DNA of 64,000 nucleotides from Sphingomonas sp. PR090111-T3T-6A. Its GTDB lineage: Bacteria > Pseudomonadota > Alphaproteobacteria > Sphingomonadales > Sphingomonadaceae. A program made the position numbers and the translations under genes. The stretch covers positions 62,001-126,000 of the forward strand of contig NZ_AORL01000019.1 in assembly GCF_000383095.1 (NCBI RefSeq), in the 5' to 3' direction. The notes under the pieces are model-generated. The model saw only the letters and a list, made by a program, of their open reading frames with translations. It was not told where the DNA came from and searched no databases. Each line of letters starts with the position of its first letter. Positions within the stretch are counted from its first letter, which is position 1. Below, in pieces: positions 17,143-26,176 of the stretch.

Positions 17143-18924
17143 TCAGCCCAGATTTTCCGCCATTTCGGCCAGCTCCAGCCAGCGCATCTCGGCGGCGTCC
17201 TTCTTCTCGCGCGCGGTCTCGATCGCCTTCATCAGCGCGTCGAATCGCTTGGGGTCCCTGGCGAAGAGATCGGGGTCGGCCAGCGCCGCCTCGTCGCGCG
17301 CGATCGCGGCCTCCAGCTTCTCGATCTCGCCCGGTAACAGGTCGAAGTCGCGCTGGTCCTTGTAGCTGAGCTTGGATTTCTTCGGCGGCGGGGCGGCGGC
17401 GGGCGTCTCGGCCTTGGAGGCGGCCTTCTTTGGCTCCGCCTTGGGCGCGCGCTGGCGCACCCAATCCTCATAGCCGCCGGCCACCACATCAACCTTGCCC
17501 GAGCCGTCGAGGCCGAGTGTGATCGTCACGGTGCGGTCAAGGAAGTCGCGGTCGTGGCTGACGATCAGGACGGTGCCGTCATAGTCCGAGATCACCTCCT
17601 GCAGCAGGTCCAGCGTCTCCATGTCGAGATCGTTGGTCGGCTCGTCGAGCACCAGCAGGTTGGACGCACGGGCAAACTCGCGCGCCAGCAGCAGGCGCGA
17701 GCGCTCGCCGCCGGACAGCGAACCGATCTTCGCCTCGGCGATCGAGGGATCGAACAGGAACTCCTTCAGATAGCCCTGCACATGCTTCTTGATGCCGAGC
17801 ACGTCGATCCAGTCGCCGCCGTCGGCGAGCACGTCGCGGACGCGCTTCTCGGGCGCCATCAGCTTGCGCTGCTGATCGATGACGACGCCGTTGAGCGTCT
17901 TGGCCTGCACGATGCTGCCCTCGTCAGGCTGGATTTCGCCGGTGAGCAGCTTGAGCAGTGTCGACTTGCCCGCGCCATTGGCGCCGACGATGCCGATGCG
18001 GTCGCCGCGCTGCACGCGGAGCGTGAAGTCCTTGATGATGGTGCGCTCGCCGAAGCGCTTGGTCACGCCCTTGGCGTCGATCACCGTCTTCGAGCGCGCG
18101 TCGTCGGTCGCGGTGGCGAGCGCGGCGGTGCCCTGCGGACCGACCATCGCCTTCCGCGCGGCACGCATCTCCATCAGCTTGGCGAGGCGGCCCTGGTTGC
18201 GGCGGCGGCGCGCCGTCACGCCGCGCTGGAGCCAATGCTCTTCGAGCTTTAGTTTCGCGTCGAGGCGCTGGGCGTTGCGCTCCTCCTCGGCATAGACCTG
18301 CTCGGTCCAGGCTTCGAAGCCGCCATAGCCGATCTCGGCGCGGCGCACGCCGCCGCGGTCCAGCCAGAGCGTCTGGCGGGTGAGGCGGGTGAGGAAGGCG
18401 CGGTCGTGGCTGATGACGACGAAGGCGCCGGTGAAGCGCGCCAGCCACTCCTCCAGCCACTCGATCGCGGCGAGGTCGAGATGGTTGGTCGGCTCGTCGA
18501 GCAGGATGACGTCGGGCTCCTGCGCCAGCGCGCGGCAGATCGCGGCGCGGCGGCGCTCGCCGCCGGACGCGGTGTCGGCCGGGCGATCGAGATCGATGCC
18601 GAGCTGGTCGGCGATCGCCTCCACCTCGTGCGGCAGCGGCGCGTCGGGGGCGGAGAGGGCGTAGTCGCGCAAGGTCGCGAAGCCCGCCATCGCCGGCTCC
18701 TGCTCCAGCAGGATGACGCGCGTGCCGGGCACGATGGTGCGGCGGCCCTCGTCCGAATCGATCTTGCCGGCGAGCAGCTTGAGCAAGGTCGTCTTGCCGG
18801 CGCCGTTGCGGCCGATCAGCGCGAGGCGGTCGCGCTGGCCGATGTGGATGTCGAGATGCCGGAAAAGCCAGCCGGAGCCCTGGACGACGCCAAGGTCTTC
18901 ATAGGAAAGAACGGGTGCAGCCAT
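17143..18924 (-). CDS. ABC-F family ATP-binding protein (Uup-like)
   Basis: Soluble tandem ABC ATPase of 593 residues without membrane domains. The first cassette has Walker A GRNGAGKTTLLKLL and signature SGGERRRAAI; the second has GANGAGKSTLLKLL and SGGERSRLLL. Each Walker B ends in DEPTNHL or DEPTNDL. A linker of the ABC-F type lies between them (EEHWLQRGVTARRRRNQGRL), and the C-terminal tail is an Ala/Lys-rich segment plus coiled coil, as in Uup. ABC-F proteins act on ribosomes or, for Uup, in DNA transactions; which applies here is not decided. Confidence 0.93.
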   Translation of the reverse strand: MAAPVLSYEDLGVVQGSGWLFRHLDIHIGQRDRLALIGRNGAGKTTLLKLLAGKIDSDEGRRTIVPGTRVILLEQEPAMAGFATLRDYALSAPDAPLPHEVEAIADQLGIDLDRPADTASGGERRRAAICRALAQEPDVILLDEPTNHLDLAAIEWLEEWLARFTGAFVVISHDRAFLTRLTRQTLWLDRGGVRRAEIGYGGFEAWTEQVYAEEERNAQRLDAKLKLEEHWLQRGVTARRRRNQGRLAKLMEMRAARKAMVGPQGTAALATATDDARSKTVIDAKGVTKRFGERTIIKDFTLRVQRGDRIGIVGANGAGKSTLLKLLTGEIQPDEGSIVQAKTLNGVVIDQQRKLMAPEKRVRDVLADGGDWIDVLGIKKHVQGYLKEFLFDPSIAEAKIGSLSGGERSRLLLAREFARASNLLVLDEPTNDLDMETLDLLQEVISDYDGTVLIVSHDRDFLDRTVTITLGLDGSGKVDVVAGGYEDWVRQRAPKAEPKKAASKAETPAAAPPPKKSKLSYKDQRDFDLLPGEIEKLEAAIARDEAALADPDLFARDPKRFDALMKAIETAREKKDAAEMRWLELAEMAENLG

Positions 18925-19065
18925 GATGGCGCTGAGCTAGGGCATGACGCGCCGAAATGGTAGCCATGCGATGCGCCATGGCCACAGCCCGTCGAGAATG
19001 GCGCCCGCCACAATATGGGCTCTGCATTCACGGCTTGTTCAAGCCTTGATGGCTATGCGAGCCCC

Positions 19066-19368
19066 ATGCGGATGAGACGGTATCTGTTGTGTGTGCCTTT
19101 GCTCGTCGTCGGCCTGTCGGCCGCCGATGCCGGCCCGCGCCGTCCGCCCGACCAGTATCGGGCGCGCGAGGCGATGCGCGAGGGCGCCCGCCCCCTGCGC
19201 GATATCCAGCAGCAATGGCAGCATGGGATGCGCGGCTACGACTATCTCGGATCGGACTATGATGCTGGCTCGGGCAATTACCGGCTGAAGTTCATGCGCG
19301 ACGGCTCGGTGAGCTGGGTCGACGTGGACGGCCGCACCGGCCGCGAGGTCGGACGTTCGCCCCGCTGA
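19066..19368 (+). CDS. small secreted protein upstream of a two-component system
   Basis: Predicted exported protein of about 100 residues. A signal peptide (MRRYLLCVPLLVVGLSAADA) is followed by an Arg-rich mature part with YRAREAMREGARPLRDIQQQW and a C-terminal YRLKFMRDGSVSWVDVDGRTG that looks like a PepSY-type strand pair. The gene is 91 bp upstream of a PhoP-like regulator, an arrangement common in sphingomonads; a sensory or inhibitory role is inference. The start could be either of two ATG codons at 19066 and 19072. Confidence 0.75.
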   Translation: MRMRRYLLCVPLLVVGLSAADAGPRRPPDQYRAREAMREGARPLRDIQQQWQHGMRGYDYLGSDYDAGSGNYRLKFMRDGSVSWVDVDGRTGREVGRSPR

Positions 19369-19459
19369 GGGCTTTCTGGCGACGCAACCCACTCGTTGCT
19401 TGCCCGTTCATCTTCGCCGCGTCAGATAGGCGGCAGAGAACAGGGAAAGGCCCAGGCAC

Positions 19460-20134
19460 ATGCGCATTCTCGTCGTCGAGGACGAACCCACGCTCGGGCG
19501 GCAGCTCCGGGCCACGCTGGAGGGTGCGGGTTATGCCGTCGATCTCGCGACCGACGGCGAGGACGGGCACTATCTCGGCTCCACCGAAAGCTATGACGCG
19601 ATCATCCTCGATCTGGGCCTGCCCGAGATCGACGGGCTGACCGTGCTCGACCGCTGGCGCAAGGAAGGGCGCGACATGCCTGTCCTCGTACTGACCGCGC
19701 GGGATAGCTGGTCGGACAAGGTGGCGGGCCTCGATGCCGGCGCCGACGACTATCTCGCCAAGCCGTTCCAGACCGAGGAGCTGATCGCCCGCCTGCGCGC
19801 GCTGATCCGCCGTGCCTCGGGCAATGCCTCGTCGGAGCTGGTGGCGGGCGACGTCCGCCTCGACACGCGCTCGGGCAAGGTGACGAAGGCGGGCGAGCCG
19901 GTGAAGCTCACCGCGCAGGAATACAAGCTGCTCAGCTACCTCATGCACCACAAGGGCAAGGTGGTGAGCCGCACCGAGCTGATCGAGCATATCTACGATC
20001 AGGACTTCGATCGCGACTCCAACACCATCGAGGTGTTCGTGACGCGCATCCGCAAGAAGCTCGGCACCGACATCATCACCACCATCCGGGGGCTGGGCTA
20101 CAGCCTTGAAGAGTCCGACCCCGCCAACGCCTGA
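19460..20134 (+). CDS. response regulator transcription factor (OmpR/PhoP type)
   Basis: Response regulator of 224 residues. The receiver domain has the acidic pair in VVEDEPTLG, the phospho-acceptor Asp in IILDLGLPEIDG, Thr in VLTARD and Lys in DYLAKPF. The C-terminal winged helix has LTAQEYKLLSYLMHHKGKVV and the IEVFVTRIRKKL recognition helix. It overlaps the downstream sensor kinase gene, so both are co-translated. The pair resembles PhoP-PhoQ; the signal is unknown. Confidence 0.94.
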   Translation: MRILVVEDEPTLGRQLRATLEGAGYAVDLATDGEDGHYLGSTESYDAIILDLGLPEIDGLTVLDRWRKEGRDMPVLVLTARDSWSDKVAGLDAGADDYLAKPFQTEELIARLRALIRRASGNASSELVAGDVRLDTRSGKVTKAGEPVKLTAQEYKLLSYLMHHKGKVVSRTELIEHIYDQDFDRDSNTIEVFVTRIRKKLGTDIITTIRGLGYSLEESDPANA

Positions 20135-21596
20135 GGCCGGCCCGGACGCGGCGCCCGCCGGCGAGGTCCGCCGGCGCGAGCGCTGGTGGATCGGCCCGCT
20201 CAACATGCTGCGCATCCTCGCCTTCCTGCGCCCGCACGGGCGGGAGTGGCGGGGCAGCGCGCGGATCACGGGGTCGCTCACCCGCCGCATGATCGGCATG
20301 GCGGCGCTGTGGATCATGCTGCTGCTGGCCGGCGGCGACGTGGCGCTGGACCGGGTGCTGACCGGCGCGATCACGCGGAATTTCGACGATTCGCTCCAAT
20401 ATGTGCTGAACTCGATGATCCTCCAGTCGGAGATCGGGCCGGACGGGGAGGTGCGGTTCAGCCGCCCGCTCGCCGATCAGCGATTCCTGGAGCCTTATTC
20501 GGGCCTCTACTGGCAGGTGTCCGGCCGGGGGCACGACGCCTTCCCGTCGCGCTCGCTGTGGGACCAGACGCTCGCCGTCGACCTGGCCCACGCCTATCCC
20601 GACGTCCACGCCTATGACAGCCAGCAGTTCCGCGACGAGCCGCTGCGCGTGGTCGAGCGGGACGTGAAGCTGCCGGGATCGTCGGTGACATGGCGTTTCC
20701 AGGTCGCGCAGAGCCGCGACGTGCTCGACGGGCAGATCAAGGTGCTGCGCCGGACGATGATCCGCAGCTTCGCCATCCTCGGGCTCGGCCTTATCCTGCT
20801 GTCGGCGCTCCAGATCGTCTATGGCCTGTGGCCGTTGCGCCGGGTGCGGCTCGCGATCGCGGCGGTGCGGTCGGGCCGCGCGGCGCGGGTCGACGTGGCG
20901 CTGCCGCTCGAGATCCGCCCGATGGTGGAGGAGCTGAACGACCTGCTCGCGCACAACGAGAAGCAGGCCGAGGAGGCGCGCACCCACGCCGGCAATCTCG
21001 CCCACGCGCTGAAGACCCCGTTGACCGTCGTGATGAACGCCGTGACAGCTGGCGCGCCAGACTTGCCCCAGACGGTGATGCGCGAGGCGCGGACGATGCG
21101 CCGGCAGGTGGACCACCACCTCGCCCGCGCGCGCGCCGTCGGCCGGCGCGGTTCCGCGCAGAGCCGCGCGGACGTCTGGACCTCGCTCACCGCCGTCAGC
21201 CATGCGGTCGACCGGCTCTTCCCCGAGGTGGTGATCGACCTCGACGGCACGCGCGGCCTCGCGGTCAGGGTGGAGCGGCAGGATCTCGACGAGCTGCTCG
21301 GCAACCTCATCGAGAATGCCGCCAAATATGGCGGCGGCCGCGTGTTCGTGACCGTGCAGCAGCAGGACGAGCGGGTCGAGATCCTGGTCGAGGATGACGG
21401 GCGCGGCATCCCCGAGGCGGAGCGCGAGAAGATCTTCGAGCGCGGCGCCCGGCTCGACACCGGCAAGCCCGGCACCGGCCTCGGCCTCGCCATCGTGCGC
21501 GACGTGGCGGAAATCTACGGCGGCAGCGTGGCGCTGGAAGAGAGTGAGGATCTGGGCGGGCTGCTCGTCCGGCTCAGCCTGCCGCTCAGCGCCTGA
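20106..21596 (+). CDS. sensor histidine kinase (PhoQ-like)
   Basis: Membrane sensor kinase of up to 496 residues. Two TM helices (about 65-82 and 218-238) flank a periplasmic sensor domain. The dimerisation domain has the phospho-acceptor in NLAHALKTPLTVV, and the ATPase domain has NLIENAAKYG (N box), EDDGRGIPEAE (G1) and KPGTGLGLAI (G2). The start used here is TTG 20106, which overlaps the regulator gene by 29 bp; ATG 20205 is the next in-frame choice and would still leave all domains complete. Confidence 0.9.
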   Translation: MKSPTPPTPEAGPDAAPAGEVRRRERWWIGPLNMLRILAFLRPHGREWRGSARITGSLTRRMIGMAALWIMLLLAGGDVALDRVLTGAITRNFDDSLQYVLNSMILQSEIGPDGEVRFSRPLADQRFLEPYSGLYWQVSGRGHDAFPSRSLWDQTLAVDLAHAYPDVHAYDSQQFRDEPLRVVERDVKLPGSSVTWRFQVAQSRDVLDGQIKVLRRTMIRSFAILGLGLILLSALQIVYGLWPLRRVRLAIAAVRSGRAARVDVALPLEIRPMVEELNDLLAHNEKQAEEARTHAGNLAHALKTPLTVVMNAVTAGAPDLPQTVMREARTMRRQVDHHLARARAVGRRGSAQSRADVWTSLTAVSHAVDRLFPEVVIDLDGTRGLAVRVERQDLDELLGNLIENAAKYGGGRVFVTVQQQDERVEILVEDDGRGIPEAEREKIFERGARLDTGKPGTGLGLAIVRDVAEIYGGSVALEESEDLGGLLVRLSLPLSA

Positions 21597-21626
21597 CGGG
21601 CGATCATTCAGGAAAACGGAATGCGG

Positions 21627-21643
21627 TGGTCAGTTCCTGACCA
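21627..21643. promoter_or_regulatory. 17-bp perfect palindrome upstream of the GST gene
   Basis: TGGTCAG (21627-21633), TTC, CTGACCA (21637-21643): seven-base perfect arms. It lies 90-106 bp upstream of the glutathionyl-hydroquinone reductase start, in a non-coding gap after the sensor kinase stop. Its size suits a dimeric repressor; the factor is unknown. Confidence 0.5.
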
Positions 21644-21732
21644 TCGATATGGCCAAACATGCTGAGTAGAAGCGCCCCATTCCCCGCACCCCGACAAGGG
21701 CGAGGCGGCTACCCCCTTGCGGAGTGACGGAC

Positions 21733-22713
21733 ATGGGCATGCTTGTCGACGGCCAATGGCACGACGTCTGGTACGACACCCAAGCGACCGGCGGGCGCTT
21801 CGTCCGCAAGGATGCGGCCTTCCGAAACTGGGTCACCCCCGACGGCAGCGCCGGACCGAGCGGCGAGGGCGGCTTCAAGGCCGAAGCGGGCCGCTATCAC
21901 CTCTATGTCTCGCTCGCCTGCCCATGGGCGCATCGCACGCTCCTCCTGCGCGCTTTCAAGGGGCTGGAGGAGATGATCTCCGTCTCGGTGGTGAACTGGC
22001 TGATGGGCGAGAAGGGCTGGACCTTCGCCGACGCCCCCGGCGTGGTGGCCGATCCGATCCACGACGCGCGCTTCCTGCACGAGGTCTATACCGCCGCCGA
22101 TCCCTCCTACAGCGGCCGCTCGACGGTGCCGATCCTGTGGGACAGGCAGCGCGGCACGATCGTCAACAACGAATCCTCTGAGATCATCCGGATGCTGAAC
22201 TCGGCGTTCGACGGCATCGGCGCGAAACCCGGCGATTTCTACCCCGAAGCGCTGCGCGCCGAGATCGATCAGGTGAACGCGCGCGTCTACGACACGCTCA
22301 ACAACGGCGTCTACAAGGCCGGCTTCGCCACCACGCAGGCGGCCTATGAGGAGGCGCTCTCCCCGCTGTTCGACACGCTCGACTGGCTGGAGGAGCGGCT
22401 CGCGCAGCGCCGCTGGCTGGTAGGCTCGCAGATGACCGAGGCGGATATCCGCCTGTTCACGACGCTGATCCGCTTCGACGCCGTCTATGTCGGCCACTTC
22501 AAGACCAACCTGCGCCGGATCGCGGATTATCCGCATCTCTCGGCCTATCTGCGCGACGTCTACCAGACGCCGGGCGTCGCCCCGACCGTCAACTTCGAGC
22601 ATATCAAGAAGCATTATTACCAGAGCCACCGGACCATCAATCCGCACGGCGTCGTGCCGGCCGGGCCGGTGCTCGATCTGGACAGCCCGCCCAACCGCGA
22701 AGCGCTGGGCTGA
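21733..22713 (+). CDS. glutathionyl-hydroquinone reductase (Xi-class GST)
   Basis: Xi-class glutathione transferase of 326 residues that reduces glutathionyl-hydroquinones. The catalytic Cys lies in LACPWAHRTLLLRA, the class hallmark (CPWA), and RSTVPILWD and NNESSEIIRMLNSAF form the glutathione site. The C-terminal helical domain contains LVGSQMTEADIRLFTTLIRFD. ATG 21733 is preceded by GGAG at 21721-21724 with eight bases of spacing; a GTG at 21724 in the same frame is overlapped by that ribosome site and is less likely. Confidence 0.93.
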   Translation: MGMLVDGQWHDVWYDTQATGGRFVRKDAAFRNWVTPDGSAGPSGEGGFKAEAGRYHLYVSLACPWAHRTLLLRAFKGLEEMISVSVVNWLMGEKGWTFADAPGVVADPIHDARFLHEVYTAADPSYSGRSTVPILWDRQRGTIVNNESSEIIRMLNSAFDGIGAKPGDFYPEALRAEIDQVNARVYDTLNNGVYKAGFATTQAAYEEALSPLFDTLDWLEERLAQRRWLVGSQMTEADIRLFTTLIRFDAVYVGHFKTNLRRIADYPHLSAYLRDVYQTPGVAPTVNFEHIKKHYYQSHRTINPHGVVPAGPVLDLDSPPNREALG

Positions 22714-22814
22714 TTTCCTCCCATCCCGCGAACCCTCTTCGGAGGGCTCGCACGATCCCCCGGTCACGCATTCCGCGTGCCCGAACCCCTGCCTGCACCC
22801 TCAGGAGACCCACG

Positions 22815-23486
22815 ATGCTGAAGTTCTATTTCCACCCGTCGCCCAACCCGATGAAGACCGCGCTGCTGCTCGAGGAGCTGGGCCTCGCTTATGAGACCAT
22901 CAAGGTCGACACCTTCAAGGGCGAGCAGCACGAAGACTGGTTCCACGCGATCAACCCGAACAACAAGGTGCCCGTGATCGTCGACGGCGACACCACCGTG
23001 TTCGATTCGAACGGCATCCTGCTCTATCTCGCCGAGAAGCACGGCCGTTTCCTGCCGACCGACGAGAAGGCGCGCGGGGCGGCGATCTCGTGGCTGTTCT
23101 TCGTCGCGACCGGGCTGTCGCCCTTCTCGGGCCAGGCGGTGCACTTTCTCCACCATGCGCCGGAGACGCTGCCCTACGCGCAGAACCGCTATCTGAAGGA
23201 AGTCGAGCGCCACTATCGTGTCCTCGACGAGCGCCTCGCCACCCACCGCTATCTGGCCGGCGACGAATACAGCATCGCCGATATCGCGTTGTGGGGCTGG
23301 GGCAATGCCGCCGGCTACATCCTCGGCGAGAAGGGGCTCACCGACACTCCGAACGTGAAGCGTCTCCACGACGAGATCTCGGCGCGCCCGGCCGCCGCGC
23401 GCGCTCATGCGATCAAGGAAGCGCTGACGCTGAAGACCGAGTTCGACGAGGAAACCCGTCGCGCGCTCTTCCCGCAGAACGCGTAA
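22815..23486 (+). CDS. glutathione S-transferase family protein
   Basis: Cytosolic GST of 223 residues. The N-terminal thioredoxin fold reads MLKFYFHPSPNPMKTALLLEE, with Ser/Asn near the glutathione thiol, then NNKVPVIVDGDTTVFDSNGI with the cis-proline and the glutamate-binding loop. The C-terminal helical domain has YLAGDEYSIADIALWGW, the N-capping box of GSTs. It resembles the YfcG/YghU-type group. AGGAG precedes the ATG. It follows the Xi-class GST in the same direction after 100 bp that contain two short hairpins. Confidence 0.92.
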   Translation: MLKFYFHPSPNPMKTALLLEELGLAYETIKVDTFKGEQHEDWFHAINPNNKVPVIVDGDTTVFDSNGILLYLAEKHGRFLPTDEKARGAAISWLFFVATGLSPFSGQAVHFLHHAPETLPYAQNRYLKEVERHYRVLDERLATHRYLAGDEYSIADIALWGWGNAAGYILGEKGLTDTPNVKRLHDEISARPAAARAHAIKEALTLKTEFDEETRRALFPQNA

Positions 23487-23550
23487 ATTCTTCCGGGTCG
23501 CGGATCGGGTACGCCCGGCTCGCGGCCCCTTCCTTTGGAGGGATGCCCCG

Positions 23551-23964
23551 ATGCAGCTCCGCTTCAACAATGTCGCACTGGCGGTTTCCGATCTGGAGCG
23601 CGCGATCGCCTGGTATGGTGAGGTGCTCGGCTTCACCGTCGCAGAGCGCGGCCGCTTTGACGCAGTGGGCGCCGGCTATGCGATGGTCGATGGCGCGGGC
23701 ATCCGCATCGAGCTGGTCCACCGCGAGCGTGGCGCGTTCACGCCCGTCGATCGCACCGCCCCGCCGCATCATCTCGATGTGCTGGGCTGGAAGGCGCTGG
23801 TTCTCGAAGCCGACGATCTGCCCGCCGCCACGGCCAGCTTCGCCGACAAGGGGGCGGAGATAATGTGGGCCGACATGCAGATATCCGCCGATCGGCGCGG
23901 CACCATGCTGCGCGATCCGGACGGCAATCTGATCCACATCTTCGGGCCGCGAGGCGTCATCTGA
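23551..23964 (+). CDS. VOC family protein (glyoxalase/dioxygenase superfamily)
   Basis: Single-module protein of 137 residues with two beta-alpha-beta-beta-beta repeats. The first is FNNVALAVSDLERAIAWYGEVLGF and the second ends in LRDPDGNLIHIFGP, the usual metal-site half with a His and downstream acidic residues. The substrate cannot be named; glyoxalase I, fosfomycin resistance and dioxygenase members share the fold. GGAGGG lies eight bases before the ATG. Confidence 0.85.
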   Translation: MQLRFNNVALAVSDLERAIAWYGEVLGFTVAERGRFDAVGAGYAMVDGAGIRIELVHRERGAFTPVDRTAPPHHLDVLGWKALVLEADDLPAATASFADKGAEIMWADMQISADRRGTMLRDPDGNLIHIFGPRGVI

Positions 23965-24070
23965 CGCGCCCTTCGAAGGGACGGCTTTCCCTGTTCCAAG
24001 GATAAATGCTGCGACGCGGCGTAAAATGTGCGATACCGCTGTCAATCCACATCGCACCCGGAGTTTCGCC

Positions 24071-25264
24071 ATGTCCGCACCGCAGGGAGCGCACGCGCAT
24101 CCCGGCCTCGTCATGTTCGCGCTGGCGATGGGCGGGTTTGCGATCGGGACCACCGAGTTCGCCTCGATGAGCCTGCTCCCCTATTTCGCGCGAGGCCTGC
24201 GCATTGACGAGCCGACCGCCGGCCATGTCATCAGCGCCTATGCGCTGGGCGTGGTGGTCGGCGCGCCGCTGATCGCGGTGATCGGGGCGAAGCTCGCGCG
24301 ACGGACGCAGCTCATCGCGCTGATGGCGATGTTCGCGCTGGGCAACGGCCTTTCCGCGATGGCGCCGAGCTATGGCTGGCTGCTGCTGTTCCGGTTCATC
24401 GCGGGGCTGCCGCACGGCGCCTATTTCGGCATCGCCGCGCTGGTCGCGACGGGTCTCGTGCCGCCCAACCGGCGCGCGATGGCGGTCGGCCGGATCATGC
24501 TGGGCCTGACTGTCGCCACCGTGATCGGCGTGCCGGCGGCGAGCTGGATCGGGCAGGCGGTGGGCTGGCGCTCGGGCTTCGCGATCGTCGCCGGGCTGGC
24601 GCTGACCACCGTGGCGCTCGTCACCCTCTATGCCCCGCGCGACGCGGCGCACCCTGACGCGAGCCCGCTGCGCGAGCTGAGCGCGCTCGGCAAGGTGCAG
24701 GTGTGGCTGACGCTGCTGATCGGCGCGGTCGGCTTCGGCGGGCTGTTCGCGGTCTACACCTATCTCGCGACCACGCTGGTCGAGGTGACGCATGTGTCGC
24801 CGGGCTTCGTGCCGGTGGTGCTGATGGTGTTCGGCCTCGGCATGACCATCGGCAACATCGTCGTGCCGTGGTTCGCGGACAAGGCGCTGATGCCGACCGC
24901 CGGCGGTCTGCTGCTCTTCTCGGCGCTGATGCTGATCCTGTTCCCGCTGGCGGCGCCGCATCTGTGGTGGATGATGGCGGACGTGTTCCTGATCGGCATC
25001 GGCGGCGCGCTCGGCACGGCGCTCCAGACGCGGCTGATGGATGTCGCCGAACATGCGCAGGCGCTGGCCGCCGCGCTCAACCATTCGGCGTTCAACACCG
25101 CCAATGCGCTGGGGCCGTTCCTCGGCGGTCTGGCGATTGATGCGGGGCTGGGCTGGACGTCGACCGGCCCGGTCGGCTGCGGACTGGCGCTGGGCGGCTT
25201 CGCGATCTGGGCGGTGGCGGTGTGGGACGCCAGACGCCGAGAAGGGCGACCGGCCATCGCCTGA
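24071..25264 (+). CDS. MFS transporter (AraJ/PbuE-type exporter)
   Basis: Major facilitator transporter of 397 residues with 12 predicted TM helices, in the drug:H+ antiporter-1 group related to sugar or purine exporters. It starts near ALAMGGFAIGTTEF, which is characteristic of AraJ/YdhP/PbuE proteins, and carries the motif-A-like loop GAKLARRTQL between TM2 and TM3. CGGAG precedes ATG 24071. A hairpin overlaps its stop codon. Confidence 0.9.
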   Translation: MSAPQGAHAHPGLVMFALAMGGFAIGTTEFASMSLLPYFARGLRIDEPTAGHVISAYALGVVVGAPLIAVIGAKLARRTQLIALMAMFALGNGLSAMAPSYGWLLLFRFIAGLPHGAYFGIAALVATGLVPPNRRAMAVGRIMLGLTVATVIGVPAASWIGQAVGWRSGFAIVAGLALTTVALVTLYAPRDAAHPDASPLRELSALGKVQVWLTLLIGAVGFGGLFAVYTYLATTLVEVTHVSPGFVPVVLMVFGLGMTIGNIVVPWFADKALMPTAGGLLLFSALMLILFPLAAPHLWWMMADVFLIGIGGALGTALQTRLMDVAEHAQALAAALNHSAFNTANALGPFLGGLAIDAGLGWTSTGPVGCGLALGGFAIWAVAVWDARRREGRPAIA

Positions 25265-25279
25265 CCGGCCGCCCTTCTC
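25239..25279. terminator. hairpin at the MFS gene end
   Basis: GAGAAGGGCG (25239-25248) pairs with CGCCCTTCTC (25270-25279), extended by CCGG/CCGG after one mismatch. It includes the MFS stop codon and lies between two convergent genes, so it may terminate both directions. Confidence 0.6.
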
Positions 25280-25294
25280 GGAGGGTTTCGATGT

Positions 25295-26044
25295 TCAGAG
25301 CGTGGCCATGCCGCCATCGAGGATGATCTCGGTGCCGAGCGCGAAGCCGCCCTCGTCGGAGGCGAGGAAGACCACCGCGTCCGCAATCTCCTTCGAGTGG
25401 CCGTAGCGGCCGAGCGGGATCTGCGCCTTGATCGCATCGCCGATCGCCGCATTCTCCTCCGGCGTCGAGCCCAGACGGTCATGCAGCGGGGTGCGGACCG
25501 GGCCGGGGCTCACCGCGTTCACGCGGATGTCGCGGCCGACCAGCTCGCCCGACAGCGTGCGCGCCATCGACAGGAAGGCGGCCTTGGTGGCGGCGTAGAT
25601 GCTCGAACCGGGCATCCCGAGATGCGCGTTGATCGAGGTGTTGAGCACGATCGAGGCTGGATTGGCCAGCACCGGCAGCAGTGCCTGCACGAGGAAATAC
25701 GGCCCCTTCACATTGATCGCGAAGCTGCGGTCGAAAGCGGCCTCGGTCCACTGCTCGACGGGGCCGAAATCGGCGATGCCGGCGTTCAGGAAGGCGATGT
25801 CGAGCGTGCCGAAGCGCGCCTTCACCGCATCCGCCACCCCCTTCTGCGCGGCGACGTCGCCGGCGTCCGCCTTGAGGACGAGGGCGTCGGGGCCGAGCAC
25901 GCGCTGCGCTTCGGCGATATTGTCCGGATTGGTGCCGGTGACGATGACGCGGGCGCCTTCCTCGATGAAGCGGCGGGCGGTTTCGAGGCCGATGCCGCTG
26001 GTGCCGCCGGTGATGAGCGCGGTCTTGTTGGAGAGACGTGCCAT
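25295..26044 (-). CDS. SDR family oxidoreductase
   Basis: Classical short-chain dehydrogenase of 249 residues. The N-terminal TGGTSGIGLETARRF is the cofactor site, and FLNAGIADFG is the NAG-type motif. The catalytic tetrad is visible in LNTSINAHLGMPGSSIYAATKAA (Ser, Tyr, Lys), followed by VNAVSPGPVRTPL. The substrate is unknown. GGAAAGGAAG lies upstream of ATG 26044. It is divergent from a LysR-type regulator, which probably controls it. Confidence 0.92.
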   Translation of the reverse strand: MARLSNKTALITGGTSGIGLETARRFIEEGARVIVTGTNPDNIAEAQRVLGPDALVLKADAGDVAAQKGVADAVKARFGTLDIAFLNAGIADFGPVEQWTEAAFDRSFAINVKGPYFLVQALLPVLANPASIVLNTSINAHLGMPGSSIYAATKAAFLSMARTLSGELVGRDIRVNAVSPGPVRTPLHDRLGSTPEENAAIGDAIKAQIPLGRYGHSKEIADAVVFLASDEGGFALGTEIILDGGMATL

Positions 26045-26134
26045 GATGACTTCCTTTCCATTCGCTTGGCTGCCCCGATCGCAGCCTCGGGAGAAGAGGT
26101 AGGCATTCTGCATGACTGGATAAATGGGCCGAAA

Positions 26135-26151
26135 CTGATTACACCATTCAG
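26135..26151. promoter_or_regulatory. candidate LysR operator
   Basis: CTGATTACACCATTCAG is an interrupted palindrome with perfect CTGA/TCAG ends, 26-42 bp upstream of the LysR gene and about 91-107 bp upstream of the SDR gene. Its size suits a LysR-type recognition site in a shared divergent promoter. Confidence 0.4.
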
Positions 26152-26176
26152 CTAAACGGAATAATCGGGGAAAACG

